Source: Magnetospirillum gryphiswaldense MSR-1 v2 (lineage in GTDB: Bacteria; Pseudomonadota; Alphaproteobacteria; Rhodospirillales; Magnetospirillaceae). From it: a DNA stretch of 64,000 nt. A program made the translations under genes and the position numbers. How positions within the stretch are numbered: the first letter of the stretch is position 1; each line of letters opens with the position of its first letter. The stretch covers positions 2,526,501-2,590,500 of the forward strand of contig NC_023065.1 in assembly GCF_000513295.1 (NCBI RefSeq). Direction: 5' to 3'. Shown here piece by piece: positions 41,307-50,319 of the stretch. The notes beneath the pieces were generated by a model that worked only from the letters and a program-made list of their open reading frames with translations, did no database searches and was not told the origin of the DNA.

Positions 41307-42410
41307 CTATAACTCCATTTCAGCGATGTACCAGTCGGTGTCGGGGCGGATGCACACCCGCTGGCCTTGGAAGGTTCTGAGGATGGGCAACAGGTTGATG
41401 GTCTGTTCCAGGGTGGCGGCGGTGATCTCGCCCAGGCGTTGCGACAGTTCGGCGCCGCCTTCGCTCAACGCCCCGCCGTTGCCGGAAAATGTCGAGGAAG
41501 AGCCCGTGGCTGAGGCAGTGCTGCTGGAACTGGTGGCGCTGGTGTTGGCGGTGGCCGCCCGGACCGCCGCCGACACGCCGGCAAGGATAAAGGCAGTGCC
41601 GTAGCGTTCGCCGAAACGATGATCGACGTCCCCGGACGCCCCAAGGTGGCCTTGGACGTCAATCACATTGGCTTTAAGCCCGAATATTTCCGCGCGAGAT
41701 TCCCCCAACAGAATCCGAGAGCAGCGGAAGGGCGAGCGGCTGGAACCGACTTTCTCCAGGCTCTTATAGCCGCACACCAGGCGCGAACCTTTGGGGACAA
41801 GAATGTTGCGACCGTGATAGCCGAAAGTGTCCCGTGATACTTGGATCACCACGGTGCCGCCGCTGCTTCCGTCCAACTGGGTGTTGGTGGCGGATTCCAA
41901 GGTTCCACAAACGTAGCGGTCGTTGGTAAGGACGCGAGAATTGTCCACCGGCTTGGTCGAGGTGCGCCCTTCTTCCTCGTATTCTGTCCCGCCAGCCCCT
42001 CGACCGGCACCCGAGCCCGAGGACATGCCCAAGGGCAACGGCATGCCGGCAGCAGTGCTGCCATCCGGCAACGACGCCAAGGTAACGGATGGTGGTGCCG
42101 GCCCAGCCGAGCGATGGAGATAACTGGCCCGCACCGCCAGTTCCAGCGGATCGGGAGCGGGCGGCGGCGCCGCCGCCGGGGCCGCTACCGGCGCCGGGAC
42201 CGGCACGTGCACTTCTCGGATGACTTCCTTCTGGATGATCACCGGCGGCATCACCGGCGGCGGCTTCGGTTCCTCCTTCGGCGCCGGCGGGCGATGCGTC
42301 CATGCCGCCGGATCATCCGCCGGCAACGGATCGGTCGGCGCCGCCGCCGGCTGGCAAGCGCCCGACAAGGTCAGGCCCAGGGCCAAGGCGAGATCGCAGA
42401 ACGCCGACAT
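41307..42410 (-). CDS. virB10: VirB10/TrbI-type T4SS core protein
   Basis: The C-terminal half has the VirB10 barrel: VCGTLESATNTQLDGSSGGT, DTFGYHGRNILVPKGSRLVC, ALIN-like GERYGTAFILAGVSAAVRAA, the antenna region and a final RVCIRPDTDWYI. The N-terminal half is Pro-rich. VirB10 normally starts with a cytoplasmic tail and one TM helix. Here the ATG at 42410 is followed by a short apolar stretch ending LTLSGACQ, more like a lipoprotein signal. The start overlaps the virB9 stop (TGATG). Confidence 0.9.
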   Translation of the reverse strand: MSAFCDLALALGLTLSGACQPAAAPTDPLPADDPAAWTHRPPAPKEEPKPPPVMPPVIIQKEVIREVHVPVPAPVAAPAAAPPPAPDPLELAVRASYLHRSAGPAPPSVTLASLPDGSTAAGMPLPLGMSSGSGAGRGAGGTEYEEEGRTSTKPVDNSRVLTNDRYVCGTLESATNTQLDGSSGGTVVIQVSRDTFGYHGRNILVPKGSRLVCGYKSLEKVGSSRSPFRCSRILLGESRAEIFGLKANVIDVQGHLGASGDVDHRFGERYGTAFILAGVSAAVRAATANTSATSSSSTASATGSSSTFSGNGGALSEGGAELSQRLGEITAATLEQTINLLPILRTFQGQRVCIRPDTDWYIAEMEL

Positions 42411-43438
42411 CAGGGCTTCGCCCCGGTGTACTGGATGCACAGGAAGCGCTTGCCGTTCTTCAATGTGATCAGCGGCGCTGTGCTTTCGATAACGAACACC
42501 GTACCTTCGACGTGCGTGTTCACTAATTCATCAATGCTGTCGAGGGTGACGTAACCCGACGCCAGCTCCATACCGTCCCACTTGGCGCCGTAGCGGATGT
42601 AGGTGAAGAAGTCGTCACGCCAGACGGTTTCCGGTTTCAGGCTGTCATCGCCCCACAGCTTGTAATCGCCCCAGCCGTGGAACTTGGCCGGGTCCACCGG
42701 CACGTGGCGGACGAAGTCCTTCTTGGGGACAGCACCTTGTTGCAGCGCCGGCGCCCCTGGCTTGGCCGGCTCCTTCTTTTCCGTGTCGTCAACCACCGGT
42801 GCCGGCGCCTCGATTGCCGCCGGCTTCTCCCGACCGACGATCTTCACGACAAGGTCGGGGACGTTCATGGAATTGACCGTTTCGGACCGGACATAGAGCG
42901 GATAGACCGCCCCCGATTTGGTGTAGACGTTGACGTTGGTGTCCTGGCCCCAACTGGCAGGCCGGATCGCCAGCTTGTTGGCGGCCTTGATCTTGACCGA
43001 GAAGCCGATTGCATCGCCCGGATCGGCGCTGGTGATCACCGCATCTTCGGGCAGGATCACCGTGGTGGTCATGAATTCGCGGGTGCGGACCTTGTAAACG
43101 CAGTCTTCGCACAGCCGCTGCACATAGACGCCGGCACGCGGTTCGGCATCGCTCCAAGCGTCCTGCACCTGACCGCCGGCGCCGGGGCGGTTCATTTCGG
43201 GAAACACGCCTTCGGCCTGGAATTCCGCCTGTTGCTTCATGTCCGGCGACATGGGCACCCGAGCAACGGGCGGTTGCTGTGCCGGGACGGTGGATTGCGG
43301 CGGGGCCGGGGCCGGCTGCGCCTTCGCCGGCGGCGTCGCCGGCACCGGCTGGCCCTTGCCGCCGAACGGGGTTTGCGCTTCCGCCGGCATCACGGCCAAG
43401 CCCAGCAGCGCTAGGGCGCCAACAGCGATAACAATCAT
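42410..43438 (-). CDS. virB9: VirB9/TrbG/CagX-type T4SS core protein
   Basis: The 342-residue product has a signal peptide (cleaved after PAEA) and a long Pro/Gln-rich spacer. The N-terminal VirB9 domain is visible from AGVYVQRLCEDCVYKVRTRE to KIKAANKLAIRPAS. The C-terminal domain (WGDDSLKPETVWRDDFFTYI, FVIESTAPLITLKNGKRFLC) binds VirB7. It is longer than the usual 270-300 residues because of the spacer. It overlaps virB8 by 4 bp. Confidence 0.93.
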   Translation of the reverse strand: MIVIAVGALALLGLAVMPAEAQTPFGGKGQPVPATPPAKAQPAPAPPQSTVPAQQPPVARVPMSPDMKQQAEFQAEGVFPEMNRPGAGGQVQDAWSDAEPRAGVYVQRLCEDCVYKVRTREFMTTTVILPEDAVITSADPGDAIGFSVKIKAANKLAIRPASWGQDTNVNVYTKSGAVYPLYVRSETVNSMNVPDLVVKIVGREKPAAIEAPAPVVDDTEKKEPAKPGAPALQQGAVPKKDFVRHVPVDPAKFHGWGDYKLWGDDSLKPETVWRDDFFTYIRYGAKWDGMELASGYVTLDSIDELVNTHVEGTVFVIESTAPLITLKNGKRFLCIQYTGAKP

Positions 43439-44196
43439 GAATTCCCCCTTTCCTTGAGCGAGACATCAAGGACGCGCAGCCCCAATGGATTTTCGAATTT
43501 TTCGCTTTCCCGCACCGTATGCGGGCGTGAGGTGACGGCCAGATAAGCCCGCAGCTTGCGGGTCTCGACCACCTTGCCGCCGCGTTCGTCGGTCTGGACG
43601 ATATCGACGGCGTAGCGCCCGATATTGTCGCGGAAGGAAATACGGTCAGCGCTTTCGACGACGACGGAACGGTTGAGCTTGGTGTCGAGCGCGGTGGTGA
43701 TTTCCTTCAGCCGCTCGTCGGTGAATTTCTTCCACCAGGTGGTGTCTGAATGCATGTTGGCTTCGCGCATGCGGTCGCCTTGCGACGCGGTGTCGATTTC
43801 CAGCAGGATGCGGACATAGCGCCGCACGAAGCTTTCCATCAGCAGATCGAACCCAGGCGTATCCTTGGTGATCGGCAGCACCCGGACCATGGTGGCGGGA
43901 TCGACCGGCACGGTCTTGCCGCCATGCTGTTCGATACGGACCAGACCGAGTTGGACTTCCTTCAACGGCACCAGGGTGGAGATCGCCGAGGCCTGGACGA
44001 TGACGACGCCGCCCAGGCCGACCACCACCATCACCGTCAAGCGCAGCATCCAGGCCAGCCGGCGGTGTGCCGCCTCGAAGGCATAGGGATCGGCGGCGCG
44101 CACGGCGCTGTGATCGACCGGATTGAATAAGGCCGGTCGCCGGCGCCGGCGGGCTTTGCCTTTGAACAGGCGTTTCAGCCAGGGCAAGCGGTGCAT
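43435..44196 (-). CDS. virB8: VirB8-type T4SS inner-membrane protein
   Basis: A short basic cytoplasmic N-terminus is followed by one TM helix (about 48-70, LRLTVMVVVGLGGVVIVQAS) and the periplasmic NTF2-like VirB8 domain (about 85-250: FVRRYVRILLEIDTASQGDR, RYAVDIVQTDERGGKVVETR, NPLGLRVLDVSLKE). The ATG at 44196 overlaps the virB7 stop (TGATG). Confidence 0.93.
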   Translation of the reverse strand: MHRLPWLKRLFKGKARRRRRPALFNPVDHSAVRAADPYAFEAAHRRLAWMLRLTVMVVVGLGGVVIVQASAISTLVPLKEVQLGLVRIEQHGGKTVPVDPATMVRVLPITKDTPGFDLLMESFVRRYVRILLEIDTASQGDRMREANMHSDTTWWKKFTDERLKEITTALDTKLNRSVVVESADRISFRDNIGRYAVDIVQTDERGGKVVETRKLRAYLAVTSRPHTVRESEKFENPLGLRVLDVSLKERGNS

Positions 44197-44360
44197 CACG
44201 ACACCCACTCGTAACCCGGGGCGTCATAGGGCACCGGCACGCAGACGCACGGGCTTTTCAGCATCTCGTCGGTGCCGCTGCCGTCCTTTTGGATTTCCCG
44301 GCTGCTGCTGCAAGCCGCCAAGGTGACGGCAAGGAAGAGGCTCAGATACAAAGCTTTCAT
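44196..44360 (-). CDS. virB7: VirB7-like lipoprotein (54 aa)
   Basis: A short gene between virB6 and virB8. It encodes a lipoprotein signal MKALYLSLFLAVTLAACSSS with a lipobox ending in Cys17, then about 37 mature residues with a C-V-C pair (KSPCVCVPVPY). Size, lipobox, position and exact overlap with virB8 fit VirB7, which stabilises VirB9 in the outer-membrane ring, in the Ti system through a disulfide. Confidence 0.85.
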   Translation of the reverse strand: MKALYLSLFLAVTLAACSSSREIQKDGSGTDEMLKSPCVCVPVPYDAPGYEWVS

Positions 44361-44398
44361 CACTTTCTCCTGTCGTGAAACAGCACACGGGCGGGCCG

Positions 44399-45553
44399 TC
44401 AGGCCCCGCCGCCGGGCTTGTTGAACTTGTCGGCAAAGCGGTTCTGGATTGGGTTCTGTTGGTTGATGGTTCGGAACTTTTCCGCCAGCATCTGGCCCGC
44501 CGCTTGCGGGTTGGAGGATGCCGCCTGCACCATGTCGAGGCTGGCGCCCAACGCACCGGCGGCCTTTCCTGCCATCTGTGCTCCCGGCAGGGCTTTCTTC
44601 ATGCCGAACATGGCACTGGCGGCAGCGCCGGCGGTCATGATGCCGGCGGCTGTGTTGGTCAGGGCGGTTTGAGCGATGGAATTGGCAATCGCCGTGCCCT
44701 CGGCCATTAGTGCCGTGCCAGCCCAGCCCAAAAACAAAATCACCAGGAATTTCGGATTGCTGATCGAGGCGAAATCGTTGAGTGCGTCACCCACCAGCTT
44801 GGTCGGTTCGAGCGTCAGCCCTTTTACGCCGTAGATGGTTAGTGCCAGGGCAGCGGTGCAAGCAAACAGCACCAGGATACTGGCCAGCAGGGTCTTGGCT
44901 CCGGCCTTGGCCATGTCGCGGCCCCAACCGAAGGCGAAGGCCATGAACAGGAAAGGGGCGAAGACGCCGACCATGGTGGCGCGGAATATGGCCACCACAA
45001 CTTGAGATGAGTAAGCCACTACCAGCAGGAAATAGGGCACCACCAGAACGACGGCGTAGATATAGTTCTGGATTTCGTACAGTGCGCCAGCTTTGGCGAT
45101 GGTTTCCGCTGCCTGGAAGACCTTGACCACCGCCAGTTCACCATTGGCCGCCAAGGCGACCAATCCTGTATGGCCAGTGCTGGCCTGCCCGTCGCCAGCG
45201 ATGGAAAAGACTGCCGCCGACGAGCCGCCCATGATTGCAAGTGCGGATGAATAGACATATGAAATCAATGCGTTGGCTTGACTGCCCAACAGCAGGCCGG
45301 TTATCGTAATAAAGACAAAATCCTGAATTATTTTCCATTTATCGGTGAGGCGCAGCGGCAATTTTATGGCCGACACGACGACCCAAAGTCCGGCCAGAGA
45401 GGCGAACAACATGAGCATCGGTTCGTACAGCGTAGTACTGAGGTCGTCGGTAAAAGACTGGGTCAGATTGACGTATTGCTGGAGTGGTTCGCAGGTCCAG
45501 CACGTGGTTTCCACATCGCTGCTAATCGCAGTCGGGACAGTACTATTGGCCAT
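44399..45553 (-). CDS. virB6: VirB6/TrbL-type T4SS inner-membrane protein
   Basis: The ATG at 45553 (MANSTVPTAIS) has GGAGA at suitable distance. The 384-residue product has a periplasmic N-terminus with a CWTCE pair, five or more TM helices, the conserved-looking block FRATMVGVFAPFLFMAFAFG, and a long Ala/Gln-rich cytoplasmic end typical of TrbL/VirB6. It is the polytopic channel component. Confidence 0.9.
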   Translation of the reverse strand: MANSTVPTAISSDVETTCWTCEPLQQYVNLTQSFTDDLSTTLYEPMLMLFASLAGLWVVVSAIKLPLRLTDKWKIIQDFVFITITGLLLGSQANALISYVYSSALAIMGGSSAAVFSIAGDGQASTGHTGLVALAANGELAVVKVFQAAETIAKAGALYEIQNYIYAVVLVVPYFLLVVAYSSQVVVAIFRATMVGVFAPFLFMAFAFGWGRDMAKAGAKTLLASILVLFACTAALALTIYGVKGLTLEPTKLVGDALNDFASISNPKFLVILFLGWAGTALMAEGTAIANSIAQTALTNTAAGIMTAGAAASAMFGMKKALPGAQMAGKAAGALGASLDMVQAASSNPQAAGQMLAEKFRTINQQNPIQNRFADKFNKPGGGA

Positions 45554-45566
45554 ATCACTGGTCTCC

Positions 45567-46100
45567 ATGAGTGCGCAGGCCGGCACCCTGGGAGGGGTTG
45601 CCCATGGCCGGCATCAGGATTTCTACGATTGGGAATTCGCCAAAAAGGTGTGGTTCGAGATGAACACCTGGGAGGCCGAAGAGAAGGAGTGGGCAAAATA
45701 TGCCGCTGACTTCGATCTCTGGATGCTTGAGTGGAAGAAAAATAATCAGACCGCCAAGAAGCTTCTTGCTAGTTACCCGCCGGAAAAGCGAAAGAATATT
45801 GAACGGGCCTATGACATTCAGATGGCCTGGGATACTTGGTACGATGGCCTTTATTGGCCATGGTTTAACAATTACAGAGGAATATCCCAGGTATCCCCGC
45901 GACTGGATAAGATAAAGGCGCTGAAGTCGTTTGATCAGCGGCGCGCCGAGGCGAATGCTCTCAACGCCTCTTCCGGTCCCTGTAACCCGCAAAAATTCCT
46001 GCACGAATGCGGTCCGTGGCCCGACTGGCGCTCGCCCGAGATGAAGGCCGAGGAACGTAAACTGGAAGAATTGCGGGCTGGTCGGTTGAAGGGTCACTGA
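45567..46100 (+). CDS. Opposite-strand gene between virB5 and virB6; entry-exclusion candidate
   Basis: The 178-residue reading from the ATG at 45567 is rich in Trp, Lys and Glu (AKKVWFEMNTWEAEEKEWAK, WDTWYDGLYWPWFNNYRG) and looks coding. Base composition is lower in GC than the flanking vir genes. A GTG at 45504 would add SLLIAVGTVLLAISLVSMSA, a signal-peptide-like segment, but would overlap the 5' end of virB6 on the other strand. No strong ribosome site marks either start. The position equals that of eex/trbK in IncN and IncP plasmids. Family unknown. Confidence 0.6.
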   Translation: MSAQAGTLGGVAHGRHQDFYDWEFAKKVWFEMNTWEAEEKEWAKYAADFDLWMLEWKKNNQTAKKLLASYPPEKRKNIERAYDIQMAWDTWYDGLYWPWFNNYRGISQVSPRLDKIKALKSFDQRRAEANALNASSGPCNPQKFLHECGPWPDWRSPEMKAEERKLEELRAGRLKGH

Positions 46101-46870
46101 TCGCCCTCCTCTTCCAGCTTCAGATCATCCAGCGGCAGGCCGGCCTTGATTTGGCCGGCGGCTTGCAGCTTCAGCATCTGCGCCAGAAGCTGGTTCTGGC
46201 TGGCCATGGCGCGGGCTTGCAGGATTTCCGTTTGCGCCTGGACGTGCAGGCGCTCTTGTACGGTTTGCGCCTGGCCTAAATTGGCTTGCAAATCGTCGGC
46301 AGCGTCGGACAGCTTCTCCGCTTGCTGAAGCTGCACATCGGCTTGGGCCAAGCTTCTGACCGAAGTGTCGGCCAGCAGGGCGCTGCGATGGGCGGCGGCG
46401 GCATGGCGAAGCGCCTTTTGCTCGTTGAACGGCAGGTTGGCCAGTTTGCCTTGATTGACGAACAGGGCGTCGCGGTACTTGCCCGAGGTCTCGCAGATCG
46501 AGGCAAGGTTCAAATCGGTGAACTTGATGCCCCAGCCCATGCCGTCGGGCATCAGACAGCGAATGTCGCTTTTGATTTGCGCCTGCATCTTCATGATGTT
46601 GGGGATCGGCAGGGTGATATTGGTGATCTCACCGATGGCGTCCGACACCTCGTTGACGAACTTGCTGATATCGTTGAGGAACATCACGGATTCTTTGAGC
46701 TCGGCCAGTTGCTGCAACTCAGCAGCCACCGAAGCCTTCATTTCCTTGATTTGTTCAATCGCCTTGCCGACCATGGTGCCGTCGAATACCGGCTGATCGG
46801 CTCGCGCCAACGGCACGGCGACGACCAGGGAAATGGCGACAATTCCGGCAATCAGATATTTGCGGGCCAT
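46094..46870 (-). CDS. virB5: VirB5/TrbJ-type T4SS protein
   Basis: The ATG at 46870 opens a signal peptide (MARKYLIAGIVAISLVVAVP, cleaved near ARA). The mature 230 residues are almost entirely helical with long heptad stretches (VQLQQAEKLSDAADDLQANL). Two Cys (RCLM, SICET) could pair. VirB5/TrbJ proteins are minor pilus components at the tip. The gene overlaps virB4 by 19 bp. Confidence 0.85.
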   Translation of the reverse strand: MARKYLIAGIVAISLVVAVPLARADQPVFDGTMVGKAIEQIKEMKASVAAELQQLAELKESVMFLNDISKFVNEVSDAIGEITNITLPIPNIMKMQAQIKSDIRCLMPDGMGWGIKFTDLNLASICETSGKYRDALFVNQGKLANLPFNEQKALRHAAAAHRSALLADTSVRSLAQADVQLQQAEKLSDAADDLQANLGQAQTVQERLHVQAQTEILQARAMASQNQLLAQMLKLQAAGQIKAGLPLDDLKLEEEGDQ

Positions 46871-49194
46871 TGGTCCCCCCACTGTTCCTGAATTTTGAGC
46901 AGATCGCGCACGGCGTCGGGGCCGGAGCGGTAGAAACGAAGCGGCTTGCCCAGCGGCGCCAGATTGACGTCGAGGATCACCGATTCCTCGAAACCGGTGG
47001 CTGCGTCGCGTTTGACCAGCAGCACCTTGCGGCCCTCGCTGGCGCCGAAGATGAAAGCCTCTTGCTCGTCGTTCAGATTGAAGGCGGCATAGGCCTTGCG
47101 GTTGCCCTGGGGATTGGGAAAGAAGAAGAACGACGCGGTGTTCTCGATCACCGCATCGGCGATGCCCGATTTGTGCAATGCGCCGGGGTCTTGGAAGGCC
47201 ATGCCGACGGCGCCGCCGAACTTGCGGTATTCGCGGTACATTTCCGCCGCCAGGGCGCAGAAGGCCGGGTTGAGCAGCAGCTTGGCCGCTTCGTCGATGA
47301 AGATGGCGAAACCACGGGTGCGACCGGATCTAGCCAGACGCTCGATGGCGCTGGCGATATGGGCGACGACGGGCGGACCAAGGGTGGGGTCTTCCAGTGC
47401 CTCGTTCATGTTGATGCCGGTCATGAATGACTGGCTCAGGACACTGGCAAGGCTGTCGCGGGGCGCGTTGAAGGTGTTGGCGTAAAGTCCCGCCCGCTCG
47501 CGCTGGTCGGTGACCCAGCGGCTGAACACCTTGCGGGCATTGCTTTGCGCCGGAAAGGTCAGGGGAAAGATTTTGTCGAAAGTCCGCGCCTCGATGGGCA
47601 GGGTGAAGGCGGTTTCGACCACATGGGACAGAATGTCCTCGATGCCGTCATCCTGGCCGGCATCGCCCAACATGGACCGCACTTGCAGCGCCAGGCGCTG
47701 GCGGTTCAGCCCCGTATCCTCGATATCGAGGGGATTGAGCGCCAGCTTGTCGAAGGGCTGATACTGGCCGCCCATGGCTTCGACGGTGAAACGAGCCCCT
47801 TCCTTGGAATCGAGCACGAAGGATCGCACCCGGTCGAATTTCGCCAAGCCGCCCAGCAGATGCATAATCAGGCTGGTCTTGCCGACACCCGCCGGGGCGA
47901 CGACAAGGAAATTGGCCAGGGCCTTTTCCTCGTTCTTGCAGTGAAACTGGAAGGCGTAATCCTGGCCGCCACCGGTGGTGAAGCTGCGCACCGGCGCCGG
48001 GCCGAAGGGCGATTCGGCCAGACCGACCGGGGCGCTTTCAAACGGCCAGATCGCCGCCACGTTCTCGCCCATCAGCTTGAGCGGGCGCACCAGCCTTTCC
48101 CGTTCCGGCATGCGGTTGAACCACATCACCGCCGCTTCTCTGGTCTGCACCGAATAGGTGACGCGGCGATTGCCGAGAATGCGGGCGATGGTCGCCGTCA
48201 GGGTTTCGATCTCTTCCGCCGTTCGCGCCCGCATGGTGATCGCCGCCTGGGTGTTCAGGCGCGAGGTCTTGCCCTGTTGCAGGATTTGGATGCAGGCCAG
48301 GGCTTCGGCCTTGGCCGCGTCCGCCGCCAACGGATTGTTGGCCGCCCGCTTCAACAGCATCACTTCGGTGTCGCGGTTGAGGGGCACGCAGACTTGCGAC
48401 ACTTCGATCTCGCCGGCGATGGCCATCAGCTCGTGCAGCAGGTGGCCGGACACCAAATCCGGCCAGTCGTGCACGGCCATAATCCGGTGCAGCCAGGGGT
48501 GCGGCAGGTGAATGGTGAATTGCCCGCTGGCCTTGTCGAAGATCGGTGAGGATGCTTGCAGATTGGCCGAGATGTTCGACGACACGGCGCGCAAATCGTC
48601 GCGCAGATCGCCGCAGACCAGGAAATTGAGGAAGCCGGTCAACGGGCAGTCGCCCAGCGGATCGAGCGGACGTTCCAGCCGTTCCGGTTGGTATTTGGCC
48701 AAGAGTGCCGCCACCTTCTCGTCGGCTTCTTCCAGCTTGGTCATGTCCTGGGCTTGCAAGGTCATGTACCGGCGCAAGGCCCAGGAATTGCGGTAGCGTT
48801 CGGCTTCGGCATCGCCGATCTCCTGCAACGCCGGCGACGGCCAGATGGCGCCCAGCAGGGTTTCCTTGCGGCGTTTGACGGCGAAATTGCGCATGACCAC
48901 GCCCCGCGAGGCGCAGGCGTGAATGAAATCGGTGCGGCCCTGATGCAGCGCGAATTGTTCCCCTTCCGGCTTGGTGTCATAGGCCATGCCGCCGATGCGG
49001 TAGGCGCGCATGAGCGTGCCGGCCTTGGTCCGCACGGTCATGCCGTCGGGATCGATGCGATCCAGTTCCAGTTCCTGGCCCAGCCAGTCGAAGGCGACCG
49101 AGCCGAAGGACAGCCGCCTGGCCGCCGGCACCATCAAGGTGCTGGCGGCCAGGGCGGCGCTTCCCATGCCGAGCGCGAGCGGCCACAGACTCAT
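46852..49194 (-). CDS. virB4: VirB4-type T4SS ATPase
   Basis: The 780-residue protein has an N-terminal TM-like stretch, the VirB4 N-domain, and a C-terminal ATPase with Walker A FLVVAPAGVGKTSLIMHLL and Walker B GFAIFIDEAAKLL. The end (YAAFNLNDEQEAFIFGA) matches the VirB4/TrbE family. It energises pilus assembly and substrate transfer. Overlaps virB3 by 4 bp. Confidence 0.95.
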   Translation of the reverse strand: MSLWPLALGMGSAALAASTLMVPAARRLSFGSVAFDWLGQELELDRIDPDGMTVRTKAGTLMRAYRIGGMAYDTKPEGEQFALHQGRTDFIHACASRGVVMRNFAVKRRKETLLGAIWPSPALQEIGDAEAERYRNSWALRRYMTLQAQDMTKLEEADEKVAALLAKYQPERLERPLDPLGDCPLTGFLNFLVCGDLRDDLRAVSSNISANLQASSPIFDKASGQFTIHLPHPWLHRIMAVHDWPDLVSGHLLHELMAIAGEIEVSQVCVPLNRDTEVMLLKRAANNPLAADAAKAEALACIQILQQGKTSRLNTQAAITMRARTAEEIETLTATIARILGNRRVTYSVQTREAAVMWFNRMPERERLVRPLKLMGENVAAIWPFESAPVGLAESPFGPAPVRSFTTGGGQDYAFQFHCKNEEKALANFLVVAPAGVGKTSLIMHLLGGLAKFDRVRSFVLDSKEGARFTVEAMGGQYQPFDKLALNPLDIEDTGLNRQRLALQVRSMLGDAGQDDGIEDILSHVVETAFTLPIEARTFDKIFPLTFPAQSNARKVFSRWVTDQRERAGLYANTFNAPRDSLASVLSQSFMTGINMNEALEDPTLGPPVVAHIASAIERLARSGRTRGFAIFIDEAAKLLLNPAFCALAAEMYREYRKFGGAVGMAFQDPGALHKSGIADAVIENTASFFFFPNPQGNRKAYAAFNLNDEQEAFIFGASEGRKVLLVKRDAATGFEESVILDVNLAPLGKPLRFYRSGPDAVRDLLKIQEQWGDQWPANI

Positions 49195-49517
49195 GAGCGG
49201 CCCCCGGTGTGGGAGCGTTGCTTGGGGAACGCTCCGGTGAGTAGCCCTCGGCGGGAAGAGAAGCCCCAGAATTTGAAGGTGCTGAGAACAGCGGATTCGA
49301 TGTGGCGGTCGGTCCGCCCCAGCCGATGGGTTTTGACCAGCCCGATCACCGTCACCAAAGCCGCCCCGATCAGGGCGATGGGGACGGCGCCGGCCAGGAC
49401 CAGGACCACATAGGCGACGGCGCCGCCGACCAGACTGAGGATGGTCAGAATGGGCGGCAGACCGAAGATGGTCATGGGATATTGGACATGGGTGAAGATG
49501 ACCGACCGCGCTTTCAT
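49191..49517 (-). CDS. virB3: VirB3-type T4SS protein
   Basis: A 108-residue product beginning MKARSVIFTHVQYPMTIFGL. The two close TM helices (about 17-60) and short basic end are typical of VirB3/TrbD. It lies between virB2 and virB4 with 5-bp and overlapping junctions. It probably helps pilin and VirB4 placement in the inner membrane. Confidence 0.88.
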   Translation of the reverse strand: MKARSVIFTHVQYPMTIFGLPPILTILSLVGGAVAYVVLVLAGAVPIALIGAALVTVIGLVKTHRLGRTDRHIESAVLSTFKFWGFSSRRGLLTGAFPKQRSHTGGRS

Positions 49518-49522
49518 GACGG

Positions 49523-49834
49523 TCAGCCCTGCTTCATCAGGTCGATCCACCAGATGATGGCGGCGGGGCCGATGCCGACCAGCAGGCCGCAGGCGAACAA
49601 GGTCACCAGCACCGGGCCTTCCAGCCGCTGTTTGACCGCCGACCAGATGGCGAAGCCGACGATGCACAGACCGATGACGCCGCCGGCGATGGCCACCAGG
49701 GATTTGGTCAGCGAGGTGACGCCTTCATTGAGCGGCTGCACCCAATCGGCGTCCGCCGCCAGTGCCGGCAGGGCGAAGGCCGCCGCCAGGGTGACGACGA
49801 AGGCGCCGAGGAACAGGATTTGCTTCTTGGTCAT
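49523..49834 (-). CDS. virB2: VirB2-type pilin
   Basis: The 103-residue precursor has a long signal peptide (MTKKQILFLGAFVVTLAAAF, cleavage after ALPALAA) and a mature pilin with two TM helices (LVAIAGGVIGLCIVGFAIWS; LVTLFACGLLVGIGPAAIIW). This is the classic VirB2/TrbC arrangement. Location directly before virB3 supports it. Confidence 0.92.
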   Translation of the reverse strand: MTKKQILFLGAFVVTLAAAFALPALAADADWVQPLNEGVTSLTKSLVAIAGGVIGLCIVGFAIWSAVKQRLEGPVLVTLFACGLLVGIGPAAIIWWIDLMKQG

Positions 49835-49845
49835 GATGGTGTCTT

Positions 49846-50319
49846 TCAACGGATGAACAGGGTGAGGGTTCCGGCAACCAGACCGGCGCCGAGCAGGGTG
49901 AGGACGGTGAGGACGATGTGAACGCGGCGGTGCCGGCGCAGTTCGGCGCGAAGCTGTTCCATGGTGGCGGCTTGGCGCTCGACCAGGGCGAAGGCGTTGT
50001 CGATGGACGCCTTCACCGTCTTGTCCTTGAGGCTGGCCAGAACGTTTTCCACCGCTTCGGCGCAGGCTTCGCCGGTGGCGCCGAGGAAGCCGCGGATGGC
50101 GCCGTCGTGACACCTCAGCATGGCCTCGTAATCGGCGATGAAGCCCTGATGCAGACTGACCAACATCAGGATCGGATCGTCGCTGGACACGGCAACGCCA
50201 TGCGCCCGCACCAGCATGGCGCGGGCCTCGTCCAGGCTCATGGCCCGCATCGCTGGCGGCGTGTCGCCGCCAGCTTGCAGAACTTCGCCCGTTTCAGGGT
50301 CGAAGACCGGCGTATCCAT
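49846..50319 (-). CDS. traM: TraM-like conjugal transfer protein
   Basis: The 157-residue product is mainly helical with one C-terminal TM helix (RVHIVLTVLTLLGAGLVAGT). It follows traK and traL as in the RP4 Tra1 leader operon, where TraM is needed for efficient transfer. Gene order and a TM end support the name; the sequence alone would not be decisive. Its start overlaps the traL stop. Confidence 0.7.
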   Translation of the reverse strand: MDTPVFDPETGEVLQAGGDTPPAMRAMSLDEARAMLVRAHGVAVSSDDPILMLVSLHQGFIADYEAMLRCHDGAIRGFLGATGEACAEAVENVLASLKDKTVKASIDNAFALVERQAATMEQLRAELRRHRRVHIVLTVLTLLGAGLVAGTLTLFIR

